Part shown: positions 6,633 to 13,857 of the stretch, one piece after another
How positions within the stretch are numbered: the stretch's first letter is position 1
Layout of the letters: the number at the start of each line of letters is the position of its first letter
Source of the DNA: CAYILC01 sp964364145
GTDB lineage: Bacteria > Patescibacteriota > Microgenomatia > UBA1400 > UBA12028
Direction: 5' to 3'
Length of the DNA stretch: 22,433 nt
NCBI GenBank assembly: GCA_964364145.1
Contig: CAYILC010000005.1
Coordinates: forward strand, 1-22,433
Made by a program: the position numbers and the translations under genes
Notes under the pieces: generated by a model
The model's input: the letters and a program-made list of their open reading frames with translations, nothing else
Told to the model about the DNA's origin: nothing
Database searches by the model: none

Positions 6633-7085
6633 ATGGATCGAGAACTCACAGCTTCTACGTTCGATTCGCTACAACTTAATGGTTTATCATATGAACACAA
6701 AACATTACTTCGCGACTATATGTCCCCGCACGAAGAAACAGGATACTATGCACAATGGGCACAACTCATGATTGATTTTCTACGCAATCCAAACAGTTTT
6801 AAACCAAGTGATCAAGCAAACTGTTCGTCATATTGTGAGTTTGTTCTACGACATTTTGATGGAAAAATGGTTTGGCCTATTCAGGTAAATCCAAGTGATA
6901 TTGACTGGGAACGATTGCGGAATGTTTCTGTGCATGTAGTGTATGAGCATTCCTCAACAGCAGGTAGGCGTTGCCCTGTCATAGTGAATGAGGCAGACGC
7001 AAGAAAAGATCAATCTAGCCCTTGGGAACATTTCAGAGATGGAGGAATTGCATTTTCTTTAGATGATTGGGTACAAAAGAAATAA
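6633..7085 (+). CDS. Hypothetical protein, 150 aa
   Basis: Not recognised. A soluble acidic protein with no signal peptide or membrane helix, rich in aromatic residues and histidine. It has a short cysteine cluster (NCSSYCEF, near residues 63-70) and ends in a WEHFRDGGIAFSLDDWVQKK-like segment. The ATG is preceded by AGAAAGG at suitable spacing. TTGACA at 6580 with CATAAT about 21 nt on is a poor promoter candidate. It is divergent from the HigB/HigA operon and convergent with the ABC exporter. Confidence 0.75.
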   Translation: MDRELTASTFDSLQLNGLSYEHKTLLRDYMSPHEETGYYAQWAQLMIDFLRNPNSFKPSDQANCSSYCEFVLRHFDGKMVWPIQVNPSDIDWERLRNVSVHVVYEHSSTAGRRCPVIVNEADARKDQSSPWEHFRDGGIAFSLDDWVQKK

Positions 7086-7099
7086 CCCTTTTCTCCATC

Positions 7100-7124
7100 A
7101 CCTCCAAAAAACATTTCTTGAGGT
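7100..7124. terminator. Possible bidirectional hairpin between convergent genes
   Basis: ACCTC (7100-7104) pairs with GAGGT (7120-7124), and the stem continues through A/T pairs with one mismatch to a 2-3 nt loop. It sits between the stops of the 6633 gene and the permease gene. No clear T-run follows on either strand, so this is a weak call. Confidence 0.3.
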
Positions 7125-7133
7125 AACGAGATT

Positions 7134-7925
7134 TTACTGCAGCCTCACATATCCTTTTTCTCTACTCTTTTCGCAAGCCCATAAGAAAATGCAGATCGCT
7201 GCTATAAGATATATCAATCCCAGCGCAAGACTTTTCATCACATACTCCCAAGAAAATACGCCGTTCAACAACACACTTCTCATTCCTTCAAACACATACG
7301 TTGTGGGAAGTGCGTGTGCAACTGTTTGCGCCCAACTCGGCAATACCGTTAATGGATAGTACACTGCGCTAAACGGTGCAAACAAAAAGCCCATGGTCCA
7401 AGCAATTGTTTGCACACGAGTTCCGCCGAGCATAATGAGAGAAGCACCTAAGAATCCCATGAACCATCCAGAAAACATGAGCAACGCAACATACGGAATC
7501 ATAACCCATCCAATCGAAAAAATATTGAGGCTATAGAGTAGCCACACAGCGCCGATTCCAACCGCCACCGACACAAACATTTTGAAGAAGCCTATGGTCA
7601 TCAGTGCAAACACCCACTCAATTGGTTTGAGCGGTGTGGCAAACATGTTGACCAAGTTGGCGTTCCACAACTCTTCTAATAAATTGACAGAAACCTCGTA
7701 GTTTGTACGCCATACCACCTGCCAAAACACCAACGCCGTCAATACAACCAACGCAACGTTTTGTATACCGCCACCACCTCCTTGCTGCTGTACCCACTTT
7801 GTTGTGAATCCCCACAATACAATATCCATGATTGGCCAATACAACATATCGGTTAAACGATCAAAACTTTTAGGGAACAGATAGAAATGCCTGAGCACCA
7901 CGGCCCAGATTCGATTCACACTCAT
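7134..7925 (-). CDS. ABC-2 type transporter permease
   Basis: 263-aa membrane protein with about six hydrophobic segments, in the ABC-2/DrrB-NodJ group of exporter permeases. It pairs with the ATPase encoded immediately upstream: the two genes overlap by 4 bp (ATGA), so they are translationally coupled. The region ending MLGGTRVQTIAWTMGFLFAP followed by YYPLTVLPSW is typical of this family. Substrate unknown; related systems export drugs, polysaccharides or lipids. Confidence 0.88.
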   Translation of the reverse strand: MSVNRIWAVVLRHFYLFPKSFDRLTDMLYWPIMDIVLWGFTTKWVQQQGGGGGIQNVALVVLTALVFWQVVWRTNYEVSVNLLEELWNANLVNMFATPLKPIEWVFALMTIGFFKMFVSVAVGIGAVWLLYSLNIFSIGWVMIPYVALLMFSGWFMGFLGASLIMLGGTRVQTIAWTMGFLFAPFSAVYYPLTVLPSWAQTVAHALPTTYVFEGMRSVLLNGVFSWEYVMKSLALGLIYLIAAICIFLWACEKSREKGYVRLQ

Positions 7926-8866
7926 TTTCGCTCCTTTGCTTCTTTGGCAACTTGCAAGAAATACATCTCGAGAGTTGGTTTGTCTATTGAGATCTGCGTA
8001 TACTCCACTTTTGCCTGTGCTAAACCAGACAAAAGCTCTGCAATCTTGTGCTCATCAACCTCAATTTCAATAAATCGTTCTTGAACTGTATAAACCAAGT
8101 TGTGTTGTTGCGCATACTCAATTGTGCGCTTCATCCCATCACCCATCATCAGCTGAACTTTGGAAACAGAAATACTGCGCGCAAGATTGTCTGGCGTGTC
8201 GTTTGCAATAATCTTGCCATTTTGTAAGAACAGAACTCGATCACAAACATCCGCAACCTCTGCCATATTGTGTGAGGTAAACAACATCGAGACGTTGTAT
8301 TCTTTTTGCTGTTCTTTCACAAACGTACGAACCTCGTGTGCTATGTCGGGATCCAGTGAGGCGGTTGGCTCGTCGAGTAACGCAATACGTGGATGCGCCA
8401 TGAATGCTTTTGCCAACATGACGCGCGTGGTTTGACCAGCCGAGATTGCCGACATAGGTTTGTCGAGTTGATTCCAAACGCCAAAAAACTTGAGAAATTT
8501 TTCTATTCGATGTTTGCGCTCATTCGCTGTTAATCCGTAGAGCCTGCCATACACATCCAAATTTTCGCGAATAGTTAATTTATCAGGAAACTTGATGTAT
8601 GTGCTCGCAAACGCCACCTGTGCAAGAATCTCGGATCTGTTCGTAAAAAAGTTTTTGCCAAAATAGACGATCTCACCACTGGTTGGTTTTAATGTGCTCA
8701 ACAACATCTGAATTGTTGTCGTTTTTCCAGCACCATTTGGACCCAAAAGACCAAGAATTTCTCCTTCGTGCAGGTCAAACGAAAGATGATCCAGCGCAAC
8801 AAATGGAATTTTAGCTGGAAAGATCTTTGTAAGATTTCTGACTGATAGCACAATGTCGTTTGACAT
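7922..8866 (-). CDS. ABC transporter ATP-binding protein
   Basis: 314-aa cytoplasmic ATPase driving the permease at 7134. Walker A GPNGAGKT is at 42-49. The signature is SAGQ at 142-145 (a mild variant of SGGQ), Walker B IALLDEPTASLDPD is at 161-174 and the switch histidine is H199. The ~90-residue C-terminal extension is usual for DrrA-like exporter ATPases. The ATG lies 6 nt behind an extended -10 box, so the transcript is probably leaderless. Confidence 0.92.
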   Translation of the reverse strand: MSNDIVLSVRNLTKIFPAKIPFVALDHLSFDLHEGEILGLLGPNGAGKTTTIQMLLSTLKPTSGEIVYFGKNFFTNRSEILAQVAFASTYIKFPDKLTIRENLDVYGRLYGLTANERKHRIEKFLKFFGVWNQLDKPMSAISAGQTTRVMLAKAFMAHPRIALLDEPTASLDPDIAHEVRTFVKEQQKEYNVSMLFTSHNMAEVADVCDRVLFLQNGKIIANDTPDNLARSISVSKVQLMMGDGMKRTIEYAQQHNLVYTVQERFIEIEVDEHKIAELLSGLAQAKVEYTQISIDKPTLEMYFLQVAKEAKERK

Positions 8867-8872
8867 TTTTTT

Positions 8873-8881
8873 AGTGTACCA
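8873..8881 (-). promoter_or_regulatory. Extended -10 box of the ABC exporter operon
   Basis: TGGTACACT on the minus strand is followed by six A residues and the ATG. It is the same box as upstream of the tRNA and close to those of lepA and higB. No convincing -35 is visible, which fits dependence on the extended TG element. Confidence 0.55.
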
Positions 8882-8985
8882 GGTTTAGCTCGAGAAAAAT
8901 AGCGGTTTGAGCGAAAACAACTTAAAAAGATTGAGGTTCTGGTCTCTCAAATGCCAAAGTTTACATTGTCATCAAAATTATCTAG

Positions 8986-9186
8986 TTAACGTACAGAATG
9001 TAGAGATAGTGACAAGCCTTGTTCGCTACCTCGCCGAAGTATGTCTTGAGCAGCTGCAATTTGTTCTGCGCTATATGGGTGTGATCCAGGATTATCTTTG
9101 TCCACCTGCACTAGACGCCACGCGGCATCAAATTGCTCCTGAGTAATCTTACCCCCCGTTTTTTCTGTTGCTTCTGTTTGTACCAT
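8986..9186 (-). CDS. Hypothetical small protein, 66 aa
   Basis: Not recognised. The ATG at 9186 follows a strong AAGGAGG with 5-nt spacing, which decides this start over an ATG eight codons upstream. A TATAAT box lies further upstream, near the lepA stop. The product begins MVQTEATEKTGGKITQEQFD and continues as an amphipathic, mostly helical soluble protein without cysteine or membrane segment. It lies 29 bp after lepA on the same strand. The region from here to the ABC operon (8867-8985) holds nothing else recognisable. Confidence 0.7.
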   Translation of the reverse strand: MVQTEATEKTGGKITQEQFDAAWRLVQVDKDNPGSHPYSAEQIAAAQDILRRGSEQGLSLSLHSVR

Positions 9187-9215
9187 ACAATCCTCCTTAC
9201 TTACCCACAATTATA

Positions 9216-11012
9216 TCATCTCTCCAACACCGCCAAAAATGCTTCCTGCGGAAGTGAAATCTTGCCAAACTCCTTCATGCGTTTCTTCCCTTTTTTCTGT
9301 TTTTTTAGCAATTTATCTTTGCGTGTTTGATCACCGCCGTATAACTTGGCAATAACATCTTTGCGATACGACCCAATCGTTTCACGCGCAACAATGTTTC
9401 CACCAACTGCCGCCTGAATTGCCACCTCAAACTGCTGGCGCGGGATCACTTCTTTGAGTTTCTTCACCATAGCCCTTCCAATAAGCTGGGCCTGCGACCG
9501 TACCACCATCTGCGACAGCGCTTCAACTGCTTCGTGATGAATCAATATATCGAGTTTGACCGCGTCCACCGGCTCATATCCAATAAGCTCATACTCCAAA
9601 CTTGCAAAACCGGAAGAAACAGACTTGAGCTGATCGTGAAACTTGATAATAAGTTCGGCAAGCGGTAAGAAGTAGATCATTTTGACACGCACGCCAACGT
9701 CCTGCAGTTCCTGCAGAGTTGCACGATGTTCTTCACACAACCGCATCACCGCACCCAGATACTCTTTTGGCGTAAAGATTGTTGCCATAGTCATCGGCTC
9801 ATCGTACTGCGCGATCATGGACGGATCCGGCAACTCGCTTGGATTGTGGATCATTTTTATCTCGCCGGTCGTTAAATGAATTTTGTACGGCACCGACGGC
9901 GAGGTTGCGATTAACTCAAGATCATACTCGTCCTCCAACCGCTCCTGCACAACATCGGCATGCAGGATTCCTAAAAATCCAATGCGCAATCCATTCCCCA
10001 AAGCCGTTGAGTGCGTTGGCTGATATTGGATCGCTGCATCATGGAGTGCGAGCTTACCCATCGCATCAACCAGCAATACAAAGTCATCACCATCAAGCGG
10101 ATAGAAATCCATGTACACCATTGGCTGCGGTTCTTTATATCCTGGCAACGGTTTGGCGAGATGATCCCGCGCTGCTTGCGCTGTGGTCACGGTGTCACCA
10201 ACACGAACCAAGATAACTTCTTTCAGACCCGTTGCCACATATCCCACCTCACCAGAATGAAGTTCTGTCACTGGGAACATAACAGGGTGAAACACGCCAA
10301 TTTCTGTTGGCACAAAATGCGTTTGTGCTGCCATGAGCTGCAAGTTTTCTTTTTTCAACACACCGCTTACCACGCGCACATACGCAATCACACCTTTGTG
10401 CGGATGATAGAGCGAAGCGAACACAAGAACACGAAGCGGATCGGAATCTTTTCCTATGGGAGCAGGAATGTATTTCACCACTGCCTCCAGCAACTCCGGA
10501 ACTCCCTCTCCAGTTTTTGCGGACACGCGAACAATCTCACGTTCTGCAACATGTAATGTTTCAATTAAATCCAGCGTAACGTTGTCTGGATCCGCATTTG
10601 GCAGATCAATTTTATTGATGACCGGAATAATTTTGAGACCTAATGCCGCGGCTTTGTCAAAATTGGAAAGTGTTTGGGCTTGAATGCCCTGCGTTGCGTC
10701 AACAACCAACAGCGCGCCTTCGCACGCAGCCAAAGATCGAGACACCTCATACCCAAAATCTACGTGCCCCGGAGTGTCGATAAGGTTGAGCTCATATTTT
10801 TTATCACCAAAACTGTACTCCATCCGCACCGGCGCCAACTTAATCGTGATGCCACGTTCTTTTTCGATGGGATTGCTATCCATCATGCGCTCTTCCAAGT
10901 CACGAGCGGCAACGGTGTTTGTTGCGCGCAACAAACGGTCGGTCAGGGTTGTTTTACCGTGATCGATATGCGCGATAATGCTGAAGTTACGGATGTTTCT
11001 TGAGAAAATCAT
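9216..11012 (-). CDS. lepA: Elongation factor 4 (LepA), ribosome back-translocation GTPase
   Basis: Translational GTPase acting on stalled or mistranslocated ribosomes. It has the N-terminal IRNFSIIAHIDHGKTTLTDR (G1), the G3 motif DTPGHVDF, the G4 motif NKIDLP and SAKTGEGV (G5). It also has the LepA-specific C-terminal domain with the lysine-rich end RKDKLLKKQKKGKKRMK. Length is about 598 aa, normal for LepA. The start is set at the second Met (11012), because TGGTACAAT ends 8 nt before it and the next residues align with the family N-terminus. The alternative ATG at 11030 has GGAGG only 1 nt upstream, too close for a usual ribosome binding site. Confidence 0.96.
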   Translation of the reverse strand: MIFSRNIRNFSIIAHIDHGKTTLTDRLLRATNTVAARDLEERMMDSNPIEKERGITIKLAPVRMEYSFGDKKYELNLIDTPGHVDFGYEVSRSLAACEGALLVVDATQGIQAQTLSNFDKAAALGLKIIPVINKIDLPNADPDNVTLDLIETLHVAEREIVRVSAKTGEGVPELLEAVVKYIPAPIGKDSDPLRVLVFASLYHPHKGVIAYVRVVSGVLKKENLQLMAAQTHFVPTEIGVFHPVMFPVTELHSGEVGYVATGLKEVILVRVGDTVTTAQAARDHLAKPLPGYKEPQPMVYMDFYPLDGDDFVLLVDAMGKLALHDAAIQYQPTHSTALGNGLRIGFLGILHADVVQERLEDEYDLELIATSPSVPYKIHLTTGEIKMIHNPSELPDPSMIAQYDEPMTMATIFTPKEYLGAVMRLCEEHRATLQELQDVGVRVKMIYFLPLAELIIKFHDQLKSVSSGFASLEYELIGYEPVDAVKLDILIHHEAVEALSQMVVRSQAQLIGRAMVKKLKEVIPRQQFEVAIQAAVGGNIVARETIGSYRKDVIAKLYGGDQTRKDKLLKKQKKGKKRMKEFGKISLPQEAFLAVLER

Positions 11013-11020
11013 GAGAGCGT

Positions 11021-11029
11021 ATTGTACCA
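11021..11029 (-). promoter_or_regulatory. Extended -10 box of lepA
   Basis: TGGTACAAT on the minus strand, 8 nt before the ATG at 11012. It overlaps the alternative ATG at 11030, so that start could not be used from this promoter. Confidence 0.5.
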
Positions 11030-11080
11030 TTCCTCCTTTGTATTTACTTGCTGGACCCCCTGAATAGGGTTACAGATTCG

Positions 11081-11089
11081 TGATATACT
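11081..11089 (+). promoter_or_regulatory. Extended -10 box of the HEPN/MNT operon
   Basis: TGATATACT is followed by 6 nt and the ATG at 11096, predicting a leaderless transcript. No clear -35. Confidence 0.55.
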
Positions 11090-11095
11090 TAATGT

Positions 11096-11479
11096 ATGAA
11101 AGATGAAGCCAAAACCTGGCTGGAACAAGCTGAGGACAACCTAAAAGATGCGGAGTACTTATACATCGGATCTCGTTATTCCATGTCAGTGTATTGTTGC
11201 CACCAAGCCCTGGAAAAAATTCTTAAAGCTTGCATCGTCCAGTTTGCTAACCAGCTTCCTCCAAAATCTCACAATTTAGATGCTTTGGCCCGACAAACCA
11301 CCCTTACTTTTCCTGAACATTGGTTAGAAGATTTAGCTGAAATTACTCGTCACTTTTGGCGGGTACGTTATCCAGACTTCCAAAAGTTTGTCTATACATC
11401 AAAAAAATCCGTTGAGCCTACTCATTCTAAAACTCAGGAGATGTTTATATGGATAAAAAAACAATTAATCAAAGTTTAA
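11096..11479 (+). CDS. HEPN domain protein of a HEPN/MNT pair
   Basis: 127-aa all-helical protein. The features SRYSMSVYCCHQALEKILKA (27-46) and PPKSHNLDAL (55-64) are typical of the HEPN family that pairs with minimal nucleotidyltransferases. Many partners of this kind are RNase toxins with an R-x4-6-H motif, but I see no arginine-histidine pair at that spacing here. It may therefore be a substrate-binding rather than a nuclease HEPN. It overlaps the MNT gene by 31 bp in another frame, showing tight coupling. Confidence 0.85.
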   Translation: MKDEAKTWLEQAEDNLKDAEYLYIGSRYSMSVYCCHQALEKILKACIVQFANQLPPKSHNLDALARQTTLTFPEHWLEDLAEITRHFWRVRYPDFQKFVYTSKKSVEPTHSKTQEMFIWIKKQLIKV

Positions 11480-11772
11480 GAGCATACCTAGATCGTCTGG
11501 AAAAAAGTATTTTCATAGACGAGGCTCTTCTTTTTGGTTCTTCCATTTCCGGATCCCGCAAAGAAGATAGCGATGTAGACTTACTCATTCTCTCACGTGA
11601 CTTCTCCAAATATGACTCTGATACAAGACTCAAGATTATCTATCGTGCCAGTACCGGTTTTCCTTACGATCTACACGCCTATGGGGTTACTCCAGAAGAA
11701 TATGCAACCGCTTCTCCTCTTACTACTTTGGGTGCAATCCGTTCCACAAACCCGGTTGCAGTAAGAAAATAG
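11449..11772 (+). CDS. Minimal nucleotidyltransferase (MNT) domain protein
   Basis: 107 aa, polymerase-beta-like fold. The active-site pattern GSSISGSR followed by DVD (G30, S31, D42, D44) is intact. In studied HEPN/MNT pairs the nucleotidyltransferase modifies (AMPylates) the HEPN partner to silence it; whether that holds here is unknown. GGAG 8 nt before the ATG supports the start, inside the end of the HEPN gene. The 76-bp gap to convergent murJ (11773-11848) shows no clear terminator. Confidence 0.88.
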   Translation: MDKKTINQSLRAYLDRLEKSIFIDEALLFGSSISGSRKEDSDVDLLILSRDFSKYDSDTRLKIIYRASTGFPYDLHAYGVTPEEYATASPLTTLGAIRSTNPVAVRK

Positions 11773-11848
11773 ATTTCATTTCGTCCATCAATCCTTCCAA
11801 GATAAGTGGGTATTTTACTATACGACAACTCCATAGACAGAACATATT

Positions 11849-13549
11849 TTAATCCACCGTCGCCTCCGCGCTCACCGTTTCTATCGCCTCACCAGACTTT
11901 GCCAAGTTCGTCTTCCACCCAGACATACGACCCCACATCTGCGTTACGATACGAAGTTCCTCAAGTTTCATCAGCCAGACAAATAACAAATAGGCTCCCA
12001 TACCGATCACGCTCACGACGCCAGTCAGCACAAGTAGCCCAAGCGTATGTGTCGTATCAATGACGCTAATATCCAAAGCCTTTAATGGGAAATATAAGCC
12101 CGCCGCCATCAACACAGAAGCAAACATCATCTTGAATTGGGGAACAATCACTTCCCTCATGCCAAAATGTACTCGTCCATGAAGTATGCCAAAAAGCACA
12201 ACTGCTTCTAGCCAAGCTGTAAGACTTACCACAGCCGCTAAACCAAGCAAAGAATATGCGGTAAAGTATGTGATATACCAGCTCAATCCCACGTTAAACA
12301 TCATGGTTAAAAGAGAAACCGCAAATGGACCTTTCGTGTCGTGAAGCGCGTACAATCCTCGTACCATAACATGAGTTACTGACTGCGCTGCCACAGAAAT
12401 AGCCAAAAGCGCAACAATCTTTCCGGTGAGCACGGTGTCTCCCCACGGAAAGTTCTTTGCCCCAAATGCAAAACGAACAATCGGAATACGCAGCACCAAC
12501 AACAATACCGACGCCGGCAAGGCAAAAAACGACACTTGATGCATAGACTGCACAAGTAATCGTCTGAAACGATCCTGATCTCCTTTGCCTGACTCTTGCG
12601 ATAAAAACGGAAGCGCAGCTTGGCCGATCGGAACGCCAAAAATACGAATCGGAATGGACATCAGCCGTTGAGCAAAACGCATCACCGTTAAACTTGCGCC
12701 AGGAATCGAGGTCACAAAAAATGTCACAAAATATGGTCCAATGAGATCCACCGCCGTGCCAATCGCTCTGGGAATGGTTAAGCGGAAAATTTCTTGAACC
12801 CCTTCATGCTTCCACATGATGATTGGTCGATACCGAAACCCAAGCCTCCAAGATAACGGAAGTTGTAAGGCCATGTGCAAAAATGCGCCAATGAGTGTTC
12901 CGTACACAGGACCATAAATCCCAAAGTATTTACTTAACACAACCGTTCCAAAAATAATTCCAATGTTATACATCACCGGCGAGATTGCCGGAATTACAAA
13001 CCGTTGATACGACTGAATCATGCCGGATAAAAAGTTTGAAACAGCAAAGAAGAACTGCGAGATTAACATAATCCGCGTCATGTTCGCCGCCAAAGAAACT
13101 TGATCCGCAGTAAACTGCACACCTGTCATCGCGCGGATAATCTGCTCGGCAAAAATCATCACAAAAATCGAGACCACCACAAACAACAACAACACTACAT
13201 TCATAATGCTTGAGGAAATGTTAAACGCGTCTTCCTCGTTTTTCTGCTTATATTTTGTAAACACGGGAATAAATGCCGCCGAAAGTGCGCCGATGACGAG
13301 TAATTGAAACACAAGGTCGGACGGCTGAAAAGCCACCCAGTACGCATCGAGTTGACGCTGAACCTTAATACTGGGATCGTAAAATGTGGACGCAAGCAAA
13401 CGATAATTCAACAGACCGGTGAGCGATGACAACAGCACCGAAGCTGTAATGATCGCCGCGGCAGAAAGGATTGATGTCTGCTGTGTTTCCAACCACTGCG
13501 TGCCGTTTTGAAACCTGTGTTGAAATTTCTGTATCAACGTGGAAATCAT
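11849..13549 (-). CDS. murJ: Lipid II flippase MurJ (MviN family)
   Basis: Moves lipid-linked peptidoglycan precursors across the cytoplasmic membrane. It is a roughly 566-aa polytopic protein with about 14 hydrophobic segments. N-terminal features SVLLSSLTGLLNYRLLASTF and FQLLVIGALSAAFIPVFTKY match the family, including the SAAFIPVFTK region conserved across MurJ. The C-terminal ~40 residues are a hydrophilic tail. The start is uncertain: ATG at 13549 is used, and an in-frame TTG at 13573 would add eight residues. Neither has a convincing ribosome binding site. Its presence indicates a peptidoglycan wall. Confidence 0.93.
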   Translation of the reverse strand: MISTLIQKFQHRFQNGTQWLETQQTSILSAAAIITASVLLSSLTGLLNYRLLASTFYDPSIKVQRQLDAYWVAFQPSDLVFQLLVIGALSAAFIPVFTKYKQKNEEDAFNISSSIMNVVLLLFVVVSIFVMIFAEQIIRAMTGVQFTADQVSLAANMTRIMLISQFFFAVSNFLSGMIQSYQRFVIPAISPVMYNIGIIFGTVVLSKYFGIYGPVYGTLIGAFLHMALQLPLSWRLGFRYRPIIMWKHEGVQEIFRLTIPRAIGTAVDLIGPYFVTFFVTSIPGASLTVMRFAQRLMSIPIRIFGVPIGQAALPFLSQESGKGDQDRFRRLLVQSMHQVSFFALPASVLLLVLRIPIVRFAFGAKNFPWGDTVLTGKIVALLAISVAAQSVTHVMVRGLYALHDTKGPFAVSLLTMMFNVGLSWYITYFTAYSLLGLAAVVSLTAWLEAVVLFGILHGRVHFGMREVIVPQFKMMFASVLMAAGLYFPLKALDISVIDTTHTLGLLVLTGVVSVIGMGAYLLFVWLMKLEELRIVTQMWGRMSGWKTNLAKSGEAIETVSAEATVD

Positions 13550-13602
13550 AGGTGCATTTAACCATTGAACCAAGAGAATGAACAGCCCTAAGAAAAGAGA
13601 GA

Positions 13603-13696
13603 ATACTGTGTGTTTTTCAGCATATGGGTCCCTGTTGCTTTCCGCAGTCAGATAAAGTCAACGAAATAATTCCACATGCTTCAAAACACACAGTAT
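13603..13696 (-). repeat. Structured repeat, copy A
   Basis: A perfect 14-bp outer stem pairs 13603-13616 (ATACTGTGTGTTTT) with 13683-13696. It continues inward with GCAT-TGG against CCA-ATGC. The 43-nt core at 13624-13666 matches copy B on the opposite strand: 35 of 36 positions are identical outside a 7-nt variable stretch. Inner helix: CAAC (13659-13662) with GTTG (13634-13637). It lies in the 13550-13857 gap between divergent murJ and the surface gene. A spurious in-frame ATG at 13624 inside the core falsely lengthens the surface-protein ORF. Confidence 0.75.
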
Positions 13697-13857
13697 CCTC
13701 TTTCGGTATTCTTTCGCCTTGCGTTATCTTCGTATCTTCTATACAGTGGTTTGTGAGCCTGGTGGGGTTTGTTTTTGTTATCGTGCAGTTTGAAAAATCG
13801 CATGAGCATACAAAACAACAAAAACAGCCTGTCATCGCTCAAAAGAACACAACAAAT

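Noticed and set aside
13624..13857. N-terminal extension of the surface protein from the ATG at 13624
   Set aside because: The first codons lie in the repeat core also found at 20837-20879, where the same peptide start arises antisense next to an unrelated gene. A signal-like helix begins properly after the ATG at 13858.
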